DNA from: Siphonodentalium dalli
Lineage: Eukaryota > Mollusca > Scaphopoda > Gadilida > Siphonodentaliidae
DNA: 64,000 bases
Reading direction: 5' to 3'
Assembly (NCBI GenBank): GCA_032622095.1
Contig: CP136066.1
Coordinates: 148,953,559 to 149,017,558, forward strand
Part shown: piece after piece, positions 1-12,600 of the stretch
Layout: every line of letters begins with the position of its first letter
Numbering within the stretch: the first letter of the stretch is position 1
Program-made: the position numbers and the translations under genes
Notes under the pieces: model-generated
What the model saw: the letters and a program-made list of their open reading frames with translations, nothing else
What the model was told of the DNA's origin: nothing
The model's database searches: none

Positions 1-1577
1 TCTGGTTGTTCTGTTGATGACATGGTATGCACGGGCTATGCATTATTCCAATAAAGAGCGTTCATCGCAAGTTAATGGTAAAATATATGTTCAAATAGGA
101 CGCCTGTTTTTTTAAATAATTTTTGACTGTCCCCGACACAACACAATGCAAAATATATGTCTACCTTACTTTGGGCATCAATATAATACAGTATGGTTAT
201 ATTGAATCATATGTTCCCGACTGTTATGTGCTATTTTAACATTGCATGATGTTGAGTTGGCAAGGCAAATTTCGGAATAGTATTAGCTTGATGCCAATAC
301 ATAGCATTGTATACAACCTACATGTACATCGTAACTATATTTATCACATAATTAACTCACAAAATCAACTTCATAATTATTGGTAAGACACACGTTTAAT
401 ATTAGCGCATGCGATGACGTCACGCCGAAGATTTTCCACTAATTGATAGAGATTCTCATATTTACCCCAAAACTCCCACTTTATTTAACTAAAATGCATA
501 AAAATAAAAAAAACTAGGAGATATATAGTCAGGGAAATTTCGCACAATTGACCCCACCACCCCAAATACATATATAAGTCTTATATCGTGTCTTTTTTTT
601 AAACATATTTTATTGTAATATAATATTACAAGAGGGATAGGGGCACAAATTTTAACAACTTACATCCACCCCTCTCCCATTAACATTTTAACAAATACAA
701 CGTAGATGACGAAGATAACATACATGTATATACGGGATGACGTTTTGTGTGTTTCTAATTGCTGTCTTTATGGTGGTGAGGTTAATTGTACCAAATACAA
801 GTGTATAGAGTTATTCACCTTCCATCAAAAACTAACAGACTGGCTCTTAGTCCAGATATGTGTTTGTCTGTTCTCGAAAAAATTCCTATGAGTTTACTCA
901 ATATAACACAATCATGCCTCGTGGTACAACCAGATAGTCGTATACCCAAGGGGCATCATTATAAATCACTTTGCTGTACTATCGTATGCCGAGTTGGGTG
1001 GTCAAAGGAAGCACATGACCCATGAACAATGGTAGTCTGTCCTCATCCCCATATTCCAGCATACATGCCAGTGGACTGTTATCTTCTTAACATTGCATTT
1101 TGTTGAGTTGTGGGAGGCAAATATCGAAATATTATAAGTTGTATGTCGATAAAGAGCGTTTATAACTAATATACTTCCCGTGAGTGGAAACTGATTTCTA
1201 AATTACACACACACCGGATTGTCCTAGTTTGTCTGAAACTTTGGTTTCAGTCTTTCACAGTTAAGTGCAGGAGAACACTATGAACATTATTATACTGATG
1301 TACATGTATGCATACCATACGACCATAGTTGAATATAATTCATGTAAATATATACATTATGCATTGTAAATAGATGCACAAATATTTTTAATGAAATGCC
1401 GGCTGCGATGGGACACCCGGGAACAGACACGCGTCAGACGAAATTATCACTTCATGGTCATTAGACATGGTAATTGACACCTCCCGGTGGACCAATATAA
1501 ATCGCCCGAGTGTACACAACAGATTAAAATATGCTAACAGTCAGTCAACGATGGTGTGATATAATAACCACACACTG

Positions 1578-2050
1578 GTTAAATGGTCTTGCTAATTTGC
1601 TATGATGCTGGTGGGATCAGGTGAACTGTCATGCTGCTGATATGGCGAACTGATGCTGCTAAGACCACATGACCAAATAACCAGGGCGAACCAGTGTTAA
1701 ATGAATATTTATAGCAATGAAGAGCGGCGATCATCATCTATACACACACACACCAATCTTTATCGAAACGGACATCGAGACAACAAGGTGACACCCGTCA
1801 GGTCACGGGCGCGTCGACAGGGATGTGAGCTATGGTAACTCCGTGTGTATCATTAGTTGTGGGAGCAGGCCACAGCGGTGAAAGTGACCACCTTACTATA
1901 AGTGTGACACAGTGCATGTATGTCATAGGTGAGATAGAGCTGATTTCAAGGTCCAGTCATTGCAAGGCAAACACTTTCCATCCCGGTTAAGTTATCCTGC
2001 TAATTTGATCTGATGCTGGTGGGTCCTGCTGACTTGCCATTGTGCTGGTA
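1578..2050 (+). repeat. Pair of diverged dispersed repeats (GCTAATTTG / GATGCTGGTGGG family)
   Basis: Two direct, diverged copies of a segment of about 70 bp lie at about 1578-1650 and 1986-2050. Both run GGTTAA, then TGCTAATTTG, then TGATGCTGGTGGG, then TGCTG. The first copy sits between ACACTGGTT (about 1571) and AACCAGTGTT (about 1690), which are inverted, so it may be part of a small inverted-repeat element. The family is unidentified. Confidence 0.5.
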
Positions 2051-3445
2051 GTGACAAATATTGGTGTTAAGAAATTGTTCCGTTATTGTATATATATCCA
2101 GACACTGCAACATGTATGTTCCGAAAGAATAACGGTACATTTTCTTAACAGAATCAGTTTACCATATCAGCATATTTCAACTCCGTGGTATACCCACCAG
2201 CATCGTAGCAAATCAACAAGACTACTTAAATTCGGGATATCTCACTGACGTACATGTGCACGTACGCATCGACATTAACATTTGAGTTTGTTTATGTGTC
2301 TATATTATATTTTACTGTTTAATTTAGGTTTTGTGCGCCCATATGGTATTATAGAAATATATCACAAGATTACATAAAATAAAAGCTTCCTCCATATAGG
2401 CGGCATATGAATTATTTTAATAAACGCCATGCTGTCTCCAAATTTATGCGAATGTCACGCAGCGCGGACATAAGTAGTTTGCATGCAGGAGTTCCTTTAG
2501 ATATATAAAATGAAAGTTAATCCCACTTATCCCACAATATTACGAGGCAATTTCACAATTATATTATTTATATGCCGTTCCTTTTGAATACTCTCATTAT
2601 CCTCATCTCCACCCATTGAAACATGTCGTAATCCGTATGTCTGTCAGTATTTTTATTTTCGGAAACGGCCGAATAAAAATATTTTCCAGCCACATCGATG
2701 AATCCAAGATCATCCTTCTTGATTCGCCATTTTCGACTGCATATTTTAACGAAGAGTATGTGTCGTAATTTGTCATCAATTTAGAGCACTTCAATACAAA
2801 TCTGTGGAACTAATCACGCATGATTGTGGTTGTTTTGTTTGTATGACGACAACAGCATGAATAATATGGATACCAATGTCCTAGTGGGATATATTCTGCA
2901 GGTATCGATCATACGCGATGCCAATAATTATTTAAAAAAATAATACATTTACGATTTGAGATAGACGGGATCAGTTGTGACTGTGTACGTACATGTACAT
3001 ATGTGGATGTTAATATAAGCAAACTATATATAGGGACTATAACATTGCATAGCAATATACTGACCTATTAATTTTAAACCCAGAGTGTTTGCCGCCATCT
3101 ATGGCGTACCACCCCGACGGTGTATACAAACACAGCCATATAGAAGGGAATAATAATTCCTATTAACCGCCAGGGCAGATATATAGCGCACACTATGGGC
3201 TGAGACAATTTGAGATATCTGCCGCCGCCCCTAAGGCGCGCCATCGGATTATATTAGTTATGGATGGGCTAACACGCGCCGGCAGGCGATCTCACTGCTC
3301 AAGATAGATATTCCCTCCTGTTTGGCTTTTGTAGTAAATCGCCAAATGTATGCGTGACACAATGTGATACATACATATTTTACCCCAGTTATTTTAATTT
3401 ATCAGACGGTCACCATATCACCAAGTTACAACGACAATATTTCTT

Positions 3446-3506
3446 CAATCGGATAATGCATCTTAAAACGCACTTAATCGGATAATGCATCTTTAAAAGC
3501 ACTTAA
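3446..3506 (+). repeat. Two-copy 30-bp tandem duplication
   Basis: The unit AATCGGATAATGCATCTT plus a short A-rich and GCACTT tail occurs twice head to tail, with a one- or two-base difference. It is a minor local duplication with no evident function. Confidence 0.7.
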
Positions 3507-5950
3507 CATTAACAATGATTAGCGCACCACATATAAATGTACATTCATGGCACCGACAAACAAGATTTCATGTTCAACACTATGAAAGCGTACTGAAAAC
3601 ATAAAATTCGTAATTATGGTGATCAATCACGCATATAATCCATCGATATACTCAACATCTGCTTATGTATGCATTGCATGAAATCATTGGTTATGACCAA
3701 TGACAAATAGAGTGCGTCGCCCCCTGTCATGGATGCGATCAACCAGCATCGTGTACCTTACGCCGTTGTAGGGACGTGGCAACAGTATATACACTGAAAA
3801 TATTGTTGACTTAACTGTTTGCTCAACAATTTGACTCCTATTTCTTTTTGCTAAATATGACGTGTACCGCCTCCTCTGGTCTGATCTCACCCTCGCGCGC
3901 GCTTCGGCTACTCCATTAGCAACTTTCCTCCATTATGGAGAGCAAATATTTATTTTTTGAACATTCAGGGGCGAGTAATTCGCTTACAAAATTTTCATGG
4001 CATCGTTATCGGGGTGACATGTGACCATGCCATGTAAATTTGGTCGCGTTCGGAGATAATTCACTGCAACCTGGTGTGCAACCATAAGTGGTAATACGGT
4101 GCACCATCTTCGATTTCTTTCGAGCTACAATATGACTTACATGTGGAACAACACTTTTCGCACCTATTCAATTTGAAGCCAAGTAGTTTGCATATAAAGC
4201 ACGAAATGGTTGAATTTTCGAAACCTTATCAAACTGAAATGTACAGCAAATTACGAGATACAAAACATTTGAGTTTATGTCGACCAATTTGATCAGAATT
4301 ATTTGGTGTCTAGCAATGGTTTTGGTATATCGACACCATTGCAAATCAATGTACATGTACATAGATGAGTGGATAAGTAGAGGTTAAAGCGTATATCGTA
4401 GCCATTTAACAATATAGAACGAAATCGCTGTTCATTTGACAGGTCATATATAATTGAATAGATGTATATTGTGTGTGTATGTAAATGGGGAAAAAAACAT
4501 TACTGCTATTGTATTGTGTTTATTTCAGGCAAGATATGCCCATATATAGTCATAATCCAACATATAATTACAAATTTTCGATATACTATATAGGTATGAT
4601 TTCTTTACATAAGTTAAAGATACGGGCGGCGTTGGTGGTGGGTATGCTGTTAAAATAATCACATCCGTCCAAAACCGCCATAAACAGAAGGATTAGTAAA
4701 AATATAGAGCCTTTGTTCTTATGTCAATCAGAAATATGGCATAAAAAGTAAACGAAAGCAAAAACGTTACGTTTCCTGGTTTTTTTTATGTCCGGATATG
4801 GTAAACACAAAGAGCCTTATTTGTTAAGGTTTTCCTGATATGGAAATAATAAAGAGCGTTTATATCATTTGTGTGTGTTAACCAATATAATTGCACTGTG
4901 TTATATAAACAGAAGCACAACTTCTGTAACACGAGCAGTCTCTTGTTTACGTACAACATCGTACGTCTTGACGACAATATACTATCTACGCGCTGATTAT
5001 GTTTGGCATCGAGCGGAACTGTATATATTTTTGTGTTCCTTCTGTTAATGCCGATTTGGACAAATATAAATATTTCTGCAAAAAACGCCGCCCGTGCCTT
5101 TAGCCTCTGGTGTTCCTACTAGCAAGTCCACTCGTCTGCTTACAGTGTTAAATGTATTCCAAGCTACATCGACCAACACTTATAATACACATGAAATATT
5201 GAGCAACAGTATAAAACTAGGCGGCTATCCGGGTGGATATGCTGATCTATTCGACTTGACACTGATATTAACACACATGGTGGTCAAATGCAGTGGATTT
5301 CTGCCAGTCATTATTCATCATCAAAGAAGCATGGAATTCCGTGCTGTCTGTATAGGCCAGAAATTCCCACCAGATGATACATTACGTAATACGAACGCCC
5401 CGATGCTTGAAAGTTGCTCAATGTGTTGAGCAGATGTTTCTGCATTGGAACGCCGGGCTTTATTAGCTTCCGTTTTGTGTCTGTCTTTCATGAAAGTTAT
5501 CCGACCTCCTGATATTTTAATTATCACATAAGAAACTAGATCGCACTATCGACTTCAAATGAGCCTTCTCAAATTAAATTATATTGTGTATATATGTTAC
5601 AAGTTAACTTTTGTATATGTATATACATGTATTGTACAATAATGGTCCCCATATTTGGAGGAATAAATATCTCTCTCGTGGTATGGCATTACACCTGAAT
5701 GGTAAGCCCTAATGAATTAAACCAAACGGATCAGATTAATGGCAATGACACATAACAGGCAAGTATATTATTTATATTGTAAATACTGTTTATATATTAT
5801 AATGTATCATTTGAAAATTTATGATGTAAGTCATGTTCATAAATGTAATATATGTTATCTCAATATCTATGTATTATTGGTCGATAAGATTAAACAAATT
5901 GAATTGACATGTGGAATAGAAAGTAGATTGCAGGACTGGGAAGTATATCA

Positions 5951-6344
5951 TATATAGGCAGGGGTGCCGGAAGTGGGGGGGGGGGCAGAGGGGGCAGCTG
6001 ACCCCCCTGCCCTTGACCAAGGGGGGCGAGCGGGGGCAGGACTTGCCCTTTTTCTGGAGACAGAAAATGCTTTTTGTGTGTTTAATCTCATGTTTTTATA
6101 GCAAAATGTGACTTTTTTGGTCCAAATACCACCAATTTCACAAGGAATATAATTTTTTTGTCAATTTTATCACAAAACGGCCATAAAAACCGACAAATAC
6201 CTTTAAAATAGGGATTTTGCCACAATGAATTTATGGTTATTTTCCCGAGTTTGCGGAGAAAATGCCCTTTTTTGCGGAAAAGTGCCCTTTTTGTAGGCTC
6301 TGCCCCCCCTGTCCTTGGATGCTTCCGGCGCCCCTGTATATACG
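5951..6344. mobile_element. hAT-type MITE (5959-6336) with 8-bp target duplication
   Basis: The ends are inverted: CAGGGGTGCCGGAAG at 5959-5973 and its reverse complement at 6322-6336, matching at 14 of 15 bases. The flanking octamers are TATATAGG (5951-5958) and TATATACG (6337-6344), 7 of 8 identical. An 8-bp target duplication and CAGGGG-like ends are characteristic of the hAT superfamily. The 378-bp interior has G-rich and C-rich blocks near the ends and an AT-rich middle with no coding capacity, so it is a non-autonomous element mobilised in trans. Confidence 0.8.
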
Positions 6345-6848
6345 CAAATTTGAGAACGTTCTAAACATTCATAAAATGGCAGTTAAAACAGTTTAAAAAA
6401 AACTCTTGCCAGTGTGACTCCCCCCCCCCCCATATTGCGTGCAAACAACAGTCGCTATCTTGGAACAGCATACCACAACTATAAGCACTGATCTCAGGTT
6501 ATAATATGAAAGGATCAATTGTGTTAATGCCATACTGACTAATATTAATGACAAAATTAATGCTGTGCCAGCGTAACACAACACAGCCGACCCATAACTA
6601 TAATTATACAGTATTTCTCGCATTGTCGTTTATTTGTATGCCGTGATAATGGGTGGCTGAACACAACAGTCGGTTAAAGGTACTAAATCCGAATTAACGC
6701 TCGCAAATTAAGATTTCTCATGCTCCGGGGTTAAAACATATACGATTCGAGTCGAGAAGACTAAATTGTCTAAAATCAAGTGGCTTTTTGTGTCAGATAC
6801 TTGACAAACTGGCAGAATTTCGTTGAACAAAAAAATTATAAATAACAG

Positions 6849-6850
<2 letters not shown>
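6345..6850. other. Left flank of the large inverted-repeat element
   Basis: This is non-coding. It contains a C homopolymer at about 6420-6431. From about 6674 it carries a copy of a dispersed repeat beginning TTAAAGGTACTAAATCCGA; related copies lie at 24653, 32073 and 32275. No gene is seen. Confidence 0.6.

Positions 6851-6886
<36 letters not shown>
6851..6886. repeat. (TA)n microsatellite, left border
   Basis: An uninterrupted 36-bp TA tract directly abuts the left inverted-repeat tip. A matching TA tract abuts the right tip at 31242-31280, as expected for insertion into a TA microsatellite or duplication of TA targets. Confidence 0.95.
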
Positions 6887-6890
<4 letters not shown>

Positions 6891-7322
6891 TGTACGATTC
6901 TGTTAGCCAACCGCGTACCGCGATCGCGCCCAGCGATCGCGATCGTAAATCGCGATCAGATCGTATATACCCACCGACATCATAAATATGTCATTGTGGT
7001 CAGCGCACCAGTGGTAATTAAATAACACCCTACAGAGCCCCGACTTATCAGAACGAGCTCAGCACTAGTCCCGACATTAGCCTTGACCTTGACCTCGCTC
7101 ATATATGCTCATATAGGCATGTTTCTGGACCTCGACCGATCCGACTAAAATTTAATATGTAGGCATACTTTGATCCCGGGAACAATACGGGTGGGTCAAA
7201 TTTCACATGCGATCGCGTCCTTGACCTTGACCTCTCTCATATATGCTCATCTAGGCATGTTTCTGGACCTTGACCGATCCCACTCAAATTTGGTATATAT
7301 GCCTACTTTGATCCCGGGAACA
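6887..7322 (+). repeat. Left terminal inverted-repeat tip
   Basis: From the outside in it has: GAGATGTACGATTCTGTTAG; a cluster of overlapping CGATCGCG-type palindromes at 6911-6965; a 98-bp stretch (6985-7082) alignable to the 361-bp satellite; and two copies of a module of about 105 bp (about 7082-7182 and 7219-7322). Each module runs from CCTTGACCTTGACCT to TTTGATCCCGGGAACAAT. It is reverse-complementary to 30805-31241. Confidence 0.9.
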
Positions 7323-7551
7323 ATTAGTTGATGCATATGTGTAGACAGTGTGACCTCTGGTAGTGGAAAACCGCTCATCGCAGTTGAAATTTGGTAAAAA
7401 CAGGTCATCACGGACTTCAATACGTCTATGTACAAACCCGAACATTATCGCTATTATGGCCCGTTTTTAGGGCTCCAGGACACCACACACGCATAACCCA
7501 CGAACATATCAGGCATGTCATTGTGGTCAACACATCATCCCTATTTACAAT

Positions 7552-10500
7552 TTAACCCCACGCAGCTGGATTTCTAGAGCACGAGGTCAGCACGGGTCCC
7601 GACATATTCGTCGTGATTTCATATAAATTGGCATTTCTACCTAATTTCGAGGTACCAGGACACTCTACAGAGATAACCCTCCACATTAGTTGATTCATAT
7701 GTGTAGACAGTGTGACCGCTGGTAGTGTAAAGCCGCCCCACTCAGTTGAAATTTGGTAAAAACAGGTCATCACGGACTTCAATACGTCTATGTACAAACC
7801 GAACATTATCGCTATTATGGCCCGTTTTTAGGGCTCCAGGACACCACACACGCATAACCCACGAACATATCAGGCATGTCATTGTGGTCAACACATCATC
7901 CCTATTTACAATTTAACCCCACGCAGCTGGATTTCTAGAGCACGAGGTCAGCACGGGTCCCGACATATTCGTCGTGATTTCATATAAATTGGCATTTCTA
8001 CCTAATTTCGAGGTACCAGGACACTCTACAGAGATATCCCTCCACATTAGTTGATGCATATGTGTAGAGAGTGTGACCGCTGGTAGTGGAAAACCACCCC
8101 ACGCAGTTGAAATTTGGTAAAAACAGGTCATCACGGACTTCAATACGTCTATGTACAAACCGAACATTATCGCTAGTATGGCCCGTTTTTAGGGCTCCAG
8201 GACACCACACACGCATAACCCACGAACATAACAGGCATGTCATTGTGGTCAACACATCATCCCTATTTACAATTTAACCCCACGCAGCTGGATTTCTAGA
8301 GCACGAGGTCAGCACGGGTCCCGACATATTCGTCGTGATTTCATATAAATTGGCATTTCTACCTAATTTCGAGGTACCAGGACACTCTACAGAGATAACC
8401 CTCCACATTAGTTGATTCATATGTGTAGACAGTGTGACCGCTGGTAGTGTAAAGCCGCCCCACGCAGTTGAAATTTGGTAAAAACAGGTCATCACGGACT
8501 TCAATACGTCTATGTACAAACCGAACATTATCGCTATTATGGCCCGTTTTTAGGGCTCCAGGACACCACACACGCATAACCCACGAACATACCAGGTATG
8601 TCATTGTGGTCAACACATCATCCCTATTTACAATTTAACCCCACGCAGCTGGATTTCTAGAGCACGAGGTCAGCACGGGTCCCGACATATTGGTCGTGAT
8701 TTCATATAAATTGGCATTTCTACCTAATTTCGAGGTACCAGGACACTCTACAGAGATAACCCTCCACATAGTTGATTCATATGTGTAGACAGTGTGACCG
8801 CTGGTAGTGTAAAGCCGCCCCACGCAGTTGAAATTTTGTAAAAACAGGTCATCACGGACTTCAATACGTCTATGTACAAACCGAACATTATCGCTATTAT
8901 GGCCCGTTTTTAGGGCTCCAAGACACCACACACGCATAACCCACGAACATATCAGGCATGTCATTGTGGTCAACACATCATCCCTATTTACAATTTAACC
9001 CCACGCAGCTGGATTTCTAGAGCACGAGGTCAGCACGGGTCCCGACATATTCGTCGTGATTTCATATAAATTGGCATTTCTACCTAATTTCGAGGTACCA
9101 GGACACTCTACAGAGATATCCCTCCACATTAGTTGATGCATATGTGTAGAGAGTGTGACCGCTGGTAGTGGAAAACCACCCCACGCAGTTGAAATTTGGT
9201 AAAAACAGGTCATCACGGACTTCAATACGTCTATGTACAAACCGAACATTATCGCTAGTATGGCCCGTTTTTAGGGCTCCAGGACACCACACACGCATAA
9301 CCCACGAACATAACAGGCATGTCATTGTGGTCAACACATCATCCCTATTTACAATTTAACCCCACGCAGCTGGATTTCTAGAGCACGAGGTCAGCACGGG
9401 TCCCGACATATTCGTCGTGATTTCATATAAATTGGCATTTCTACCTAATTTCGAGGTACCAGGACACTCTACAGAGATATCCCTCCACATTAGTTGATGC
9501 ATATGTGTAGAGAGTGTGACCGCTGGTAGTGGAAAACCACCCCACGCAGTTGAAATTTGGTAAAAACAGGTCATCACGGACTTCAATACGTCTATGTACA
9601 AACCGAACATTATCGCTAGTATGGCCCGTTTTTAGGGCTCCAGGACACCACACACGCATAACCCACGAACATAACAGGCATGTCATTGTGGTCAACACAT
9701 CATCCCTATTTACAATTTAACCCCACGCAGCTGGATTTCTAGAGCACGAGGTCAGCACGGGTCCCGACATATTCGTCGTGATTTCATATAAATTGTCATT
9801 TCTACCTAATTTCGAGGTACCAGGACACTCTACAGAGATATCCCTCCACATTAGTTGATGCATATGTGTAGAGAGTGTGACCGCTGGTAGTGGAAAACCA
9901 CCCCACGCAGTTGAAATTTGGTAAAAACAGGTCATCACGGACTTCAATACGTCTATGTACAAACCGAACATTATCGCTAGTATGGCCCGTTTTTAGGGCT
10001 CCAGGACACCACACACGCATAACCTACGAACATAACAGGCATGTCATTGTGGTCAACACATCATCCCTATTTACAATTTAACCCCACGCAGCTGGATTTC
10101 TAGAGCACGAGGTCAGCACGGGTCCCGACATATTCGTCGTGATTTCATATAAATTGGCATTTCTACCTAATTTCGAGGTACCAGGACACTCTACAGAGAT
10201 ATCCCTCCACATTAGTTGATGCATATGTGTAGAGAGTGTGACCGCTGGTAGTGTAAAGCCGCCCCACGCAGTTGAAATTTGGAAAAAACAGGTCATCACG
10301 GACTTCAATACGTCTATGTACAAACCGAACATTATCGCTAGTATGGCCCGTTTTTAGGGCTCCAGGACACCACACACGCATAACCCGCGAACATAACAGG
10401 CATGTCATTGTGGTCAACACATCAGCCATATTTACAATTTAACCCCACGCAGCTGGATTTCTAGAGCACGAGGTCAGCCGGGTCCCGATATATTCTTCGT

Positions 10501-12600
10501 GATTTCATATAAATTGGCATTTCTACCTAATTTCGAGGTACCAGGACACTCTACAGAGATATCCCTCCACATTAGTTGATGCATATGTGTAGAGAGTGTG
10601 ACCGCTGGTAGTGGAAAACCACCCACGCAGTTGAAATTTGGCAATAGCAGGTCATCACGGAATTCAATACTTCTATGTACAAACCGAACATGATCGCTAT
10701 TATGGCCCGTTTTTAGGGCTCCAGGACACCACACACGCATAACCCACGAACATATCAGGCATGTCATTGTGGTCAACACATCATCCCTATTTACAATTTA
10801 ACCCCACGCAGCTGGATTTCTAGAGCACGAGGTCAGCACGGGTCCCGACATATTCGTCGTGATTTCATATAAATTGGCATTTCTACCTAATTTCGAGGTA
10901 CCAGGACACTCTACAGAGATAACCCTCCACATTAGTTGATTCATATGTGTAGACAGTGTGACCGCTGGTAGTGTAAAGCCGCCCCACTCAGTTGAAATTT
11001 GGTAAAAACAGGTCATCACGGACTTCAATACGTCTATGTACAAACCGAACATTATCGCTATTATGGCCCGTTTTTAGGGCTCCAGGACACCACACACGCA
11101 TAACCCACGAACATATCAGGCATGTCATTGTGGTCAACACATCATCCCTATTTACAATTTAACCCCACGCAGCTGGATTTCTAGAGCACGAGGTCAGCAC
11201 GGGTCCCGACATATTCGTCGTGATTTCATATAAATTGGCATTTCTACCTAATTTCGAGGTACCAGGACACTCTACAGAGATATCCCTCCACATTAGTTGA
11301 TGCATATGTGTAGAGAGTGTGACCGCTGGTAGTGGAAAACCACCCCACGCAGTTGAAATTTGGTAAAAACAGGTCATCACGGACTTCAATACGTCTATGT
11401 ACAAACCGAACATTATCGCTAGTATGGCCCGTTTTTAGGGCTCCAGGACACCACACACGCATAACCCACGAACATAACAGGCATGTCATTGTGGTCAACA
11501 CATCATCCCTATTTACAATTTAACCCCACGCAGCTGGATTTCTAGAGCACGAGGTCAGCACGGGTCCCGACATATTCGTCGTGATTTCATATAAATTGGC
11601 ATTTCTACCTAATTTCGAGGTACCAGGACACTCTACAGAGATAACCCTCCACATTAGTTGATTCATATGTGTAGACAGTGTGACCGCTGGTAGTGTAAAG
11701 CCGCCCCACGCAGTTGAAATTTGGTAAAAACAGGTCATCACGGACTTCAATACGTCTATGTACAAACCGAACATTATCGCTATTATGGCCCGTTTTTAGG
11801 GCTCCAGGACACCACACACGCATAACCCACGAACATACCAGGTATGTCATTGTGGTCAACACATCATCCCTATTTACAATTTAACCCCACGCAGCTGGAT
11901 TTCTAGAGTACGAGGTCAGCACGGGTCCCGACATATTGGTCGTGATTTCATATAAATTGGCATTTCTACCTAATTTCGAGGTACCAGGACACTCTACAGA
12001 GATAACCCTCCACATAGTTGATTCATATGTGTAGACAGTGTGACCGCTGGTAGTGTAAAGCCGCCCCACGCAGTTGAAATTTTGTAAAAACAGGTCATCA
12101 CGGACTTCAATACGTCTATGTACAAACCGAACATTATCGCTATTATGGCCCGTTTTTAGGGCTCCAAGACACCACACACGCATAACCCACGAACATATCA
12201 GGCATGTCATTGTGGTCAACACATCATCCCTATTTACAATTTAAACCCACGCAGCTGGATTTCTAGAGCACGAGGTCAGCACGGGTCCCGACATATTCGT
12301 CGTGATTTCATATAAATTGTCATTTCTACCTAATTTCGAGGTACCAGGACACTCTACAGAGATATCCCTCCACATTAGTTGATGCATATGTGTAGAGAGT
12401 GTGACCGCTGGTAGTGGAAAACCATCCCACGCAGTTGAAATTTGGTAAAAACAGGTCATCACGGACTTCAATACGTCTATGTACAAACCGAACATTATCG
12501 CTAGTATGGCCCGTTTTTAGGGCTCCAGGACACCACACACGCATAACCCGCGAACATAACAGGCATGTCATTGTGGTCAACACATCAGCCATATTTACAA
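7552..12600 (+). repeat. Higher-order duplication with 3246-bp offset
   Basis: Monomers starting at 7552, 7913, 8274 and 8635 recur in the same order at 10798, 11159, 11520 and 11881, an offset of nine monomers. Private markers support this: CCCCACTCAGTTG occurs at about 7738 and 10983, and the one-base deletion CCACATAGTTGATTC at about 8764 and 12010. Confidence 0.85.

Larger units (their letters stand above)
1..5950. other. AT-rich non-coding flank without recognisable gene
   Basis: I see no coding exon, RNA gene or long open frame that resembles a known protein here. The longest frame (5094-5429, plus strand, 111 codons) has no recognisable motif. The sequence is AT-rich with scattered low-complexity runs and short dispersed repeats, listed separately. 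It is best read as intergenic or intronic DNA. Confidence 0.7.

Noticed and set aside
5094-5429. 111-codon open frame
   Set aside because: There is no motif and no clear splice or start context, and it overlaps another open frame on the opposite strand. Chance is likely at this length in 64 kb.
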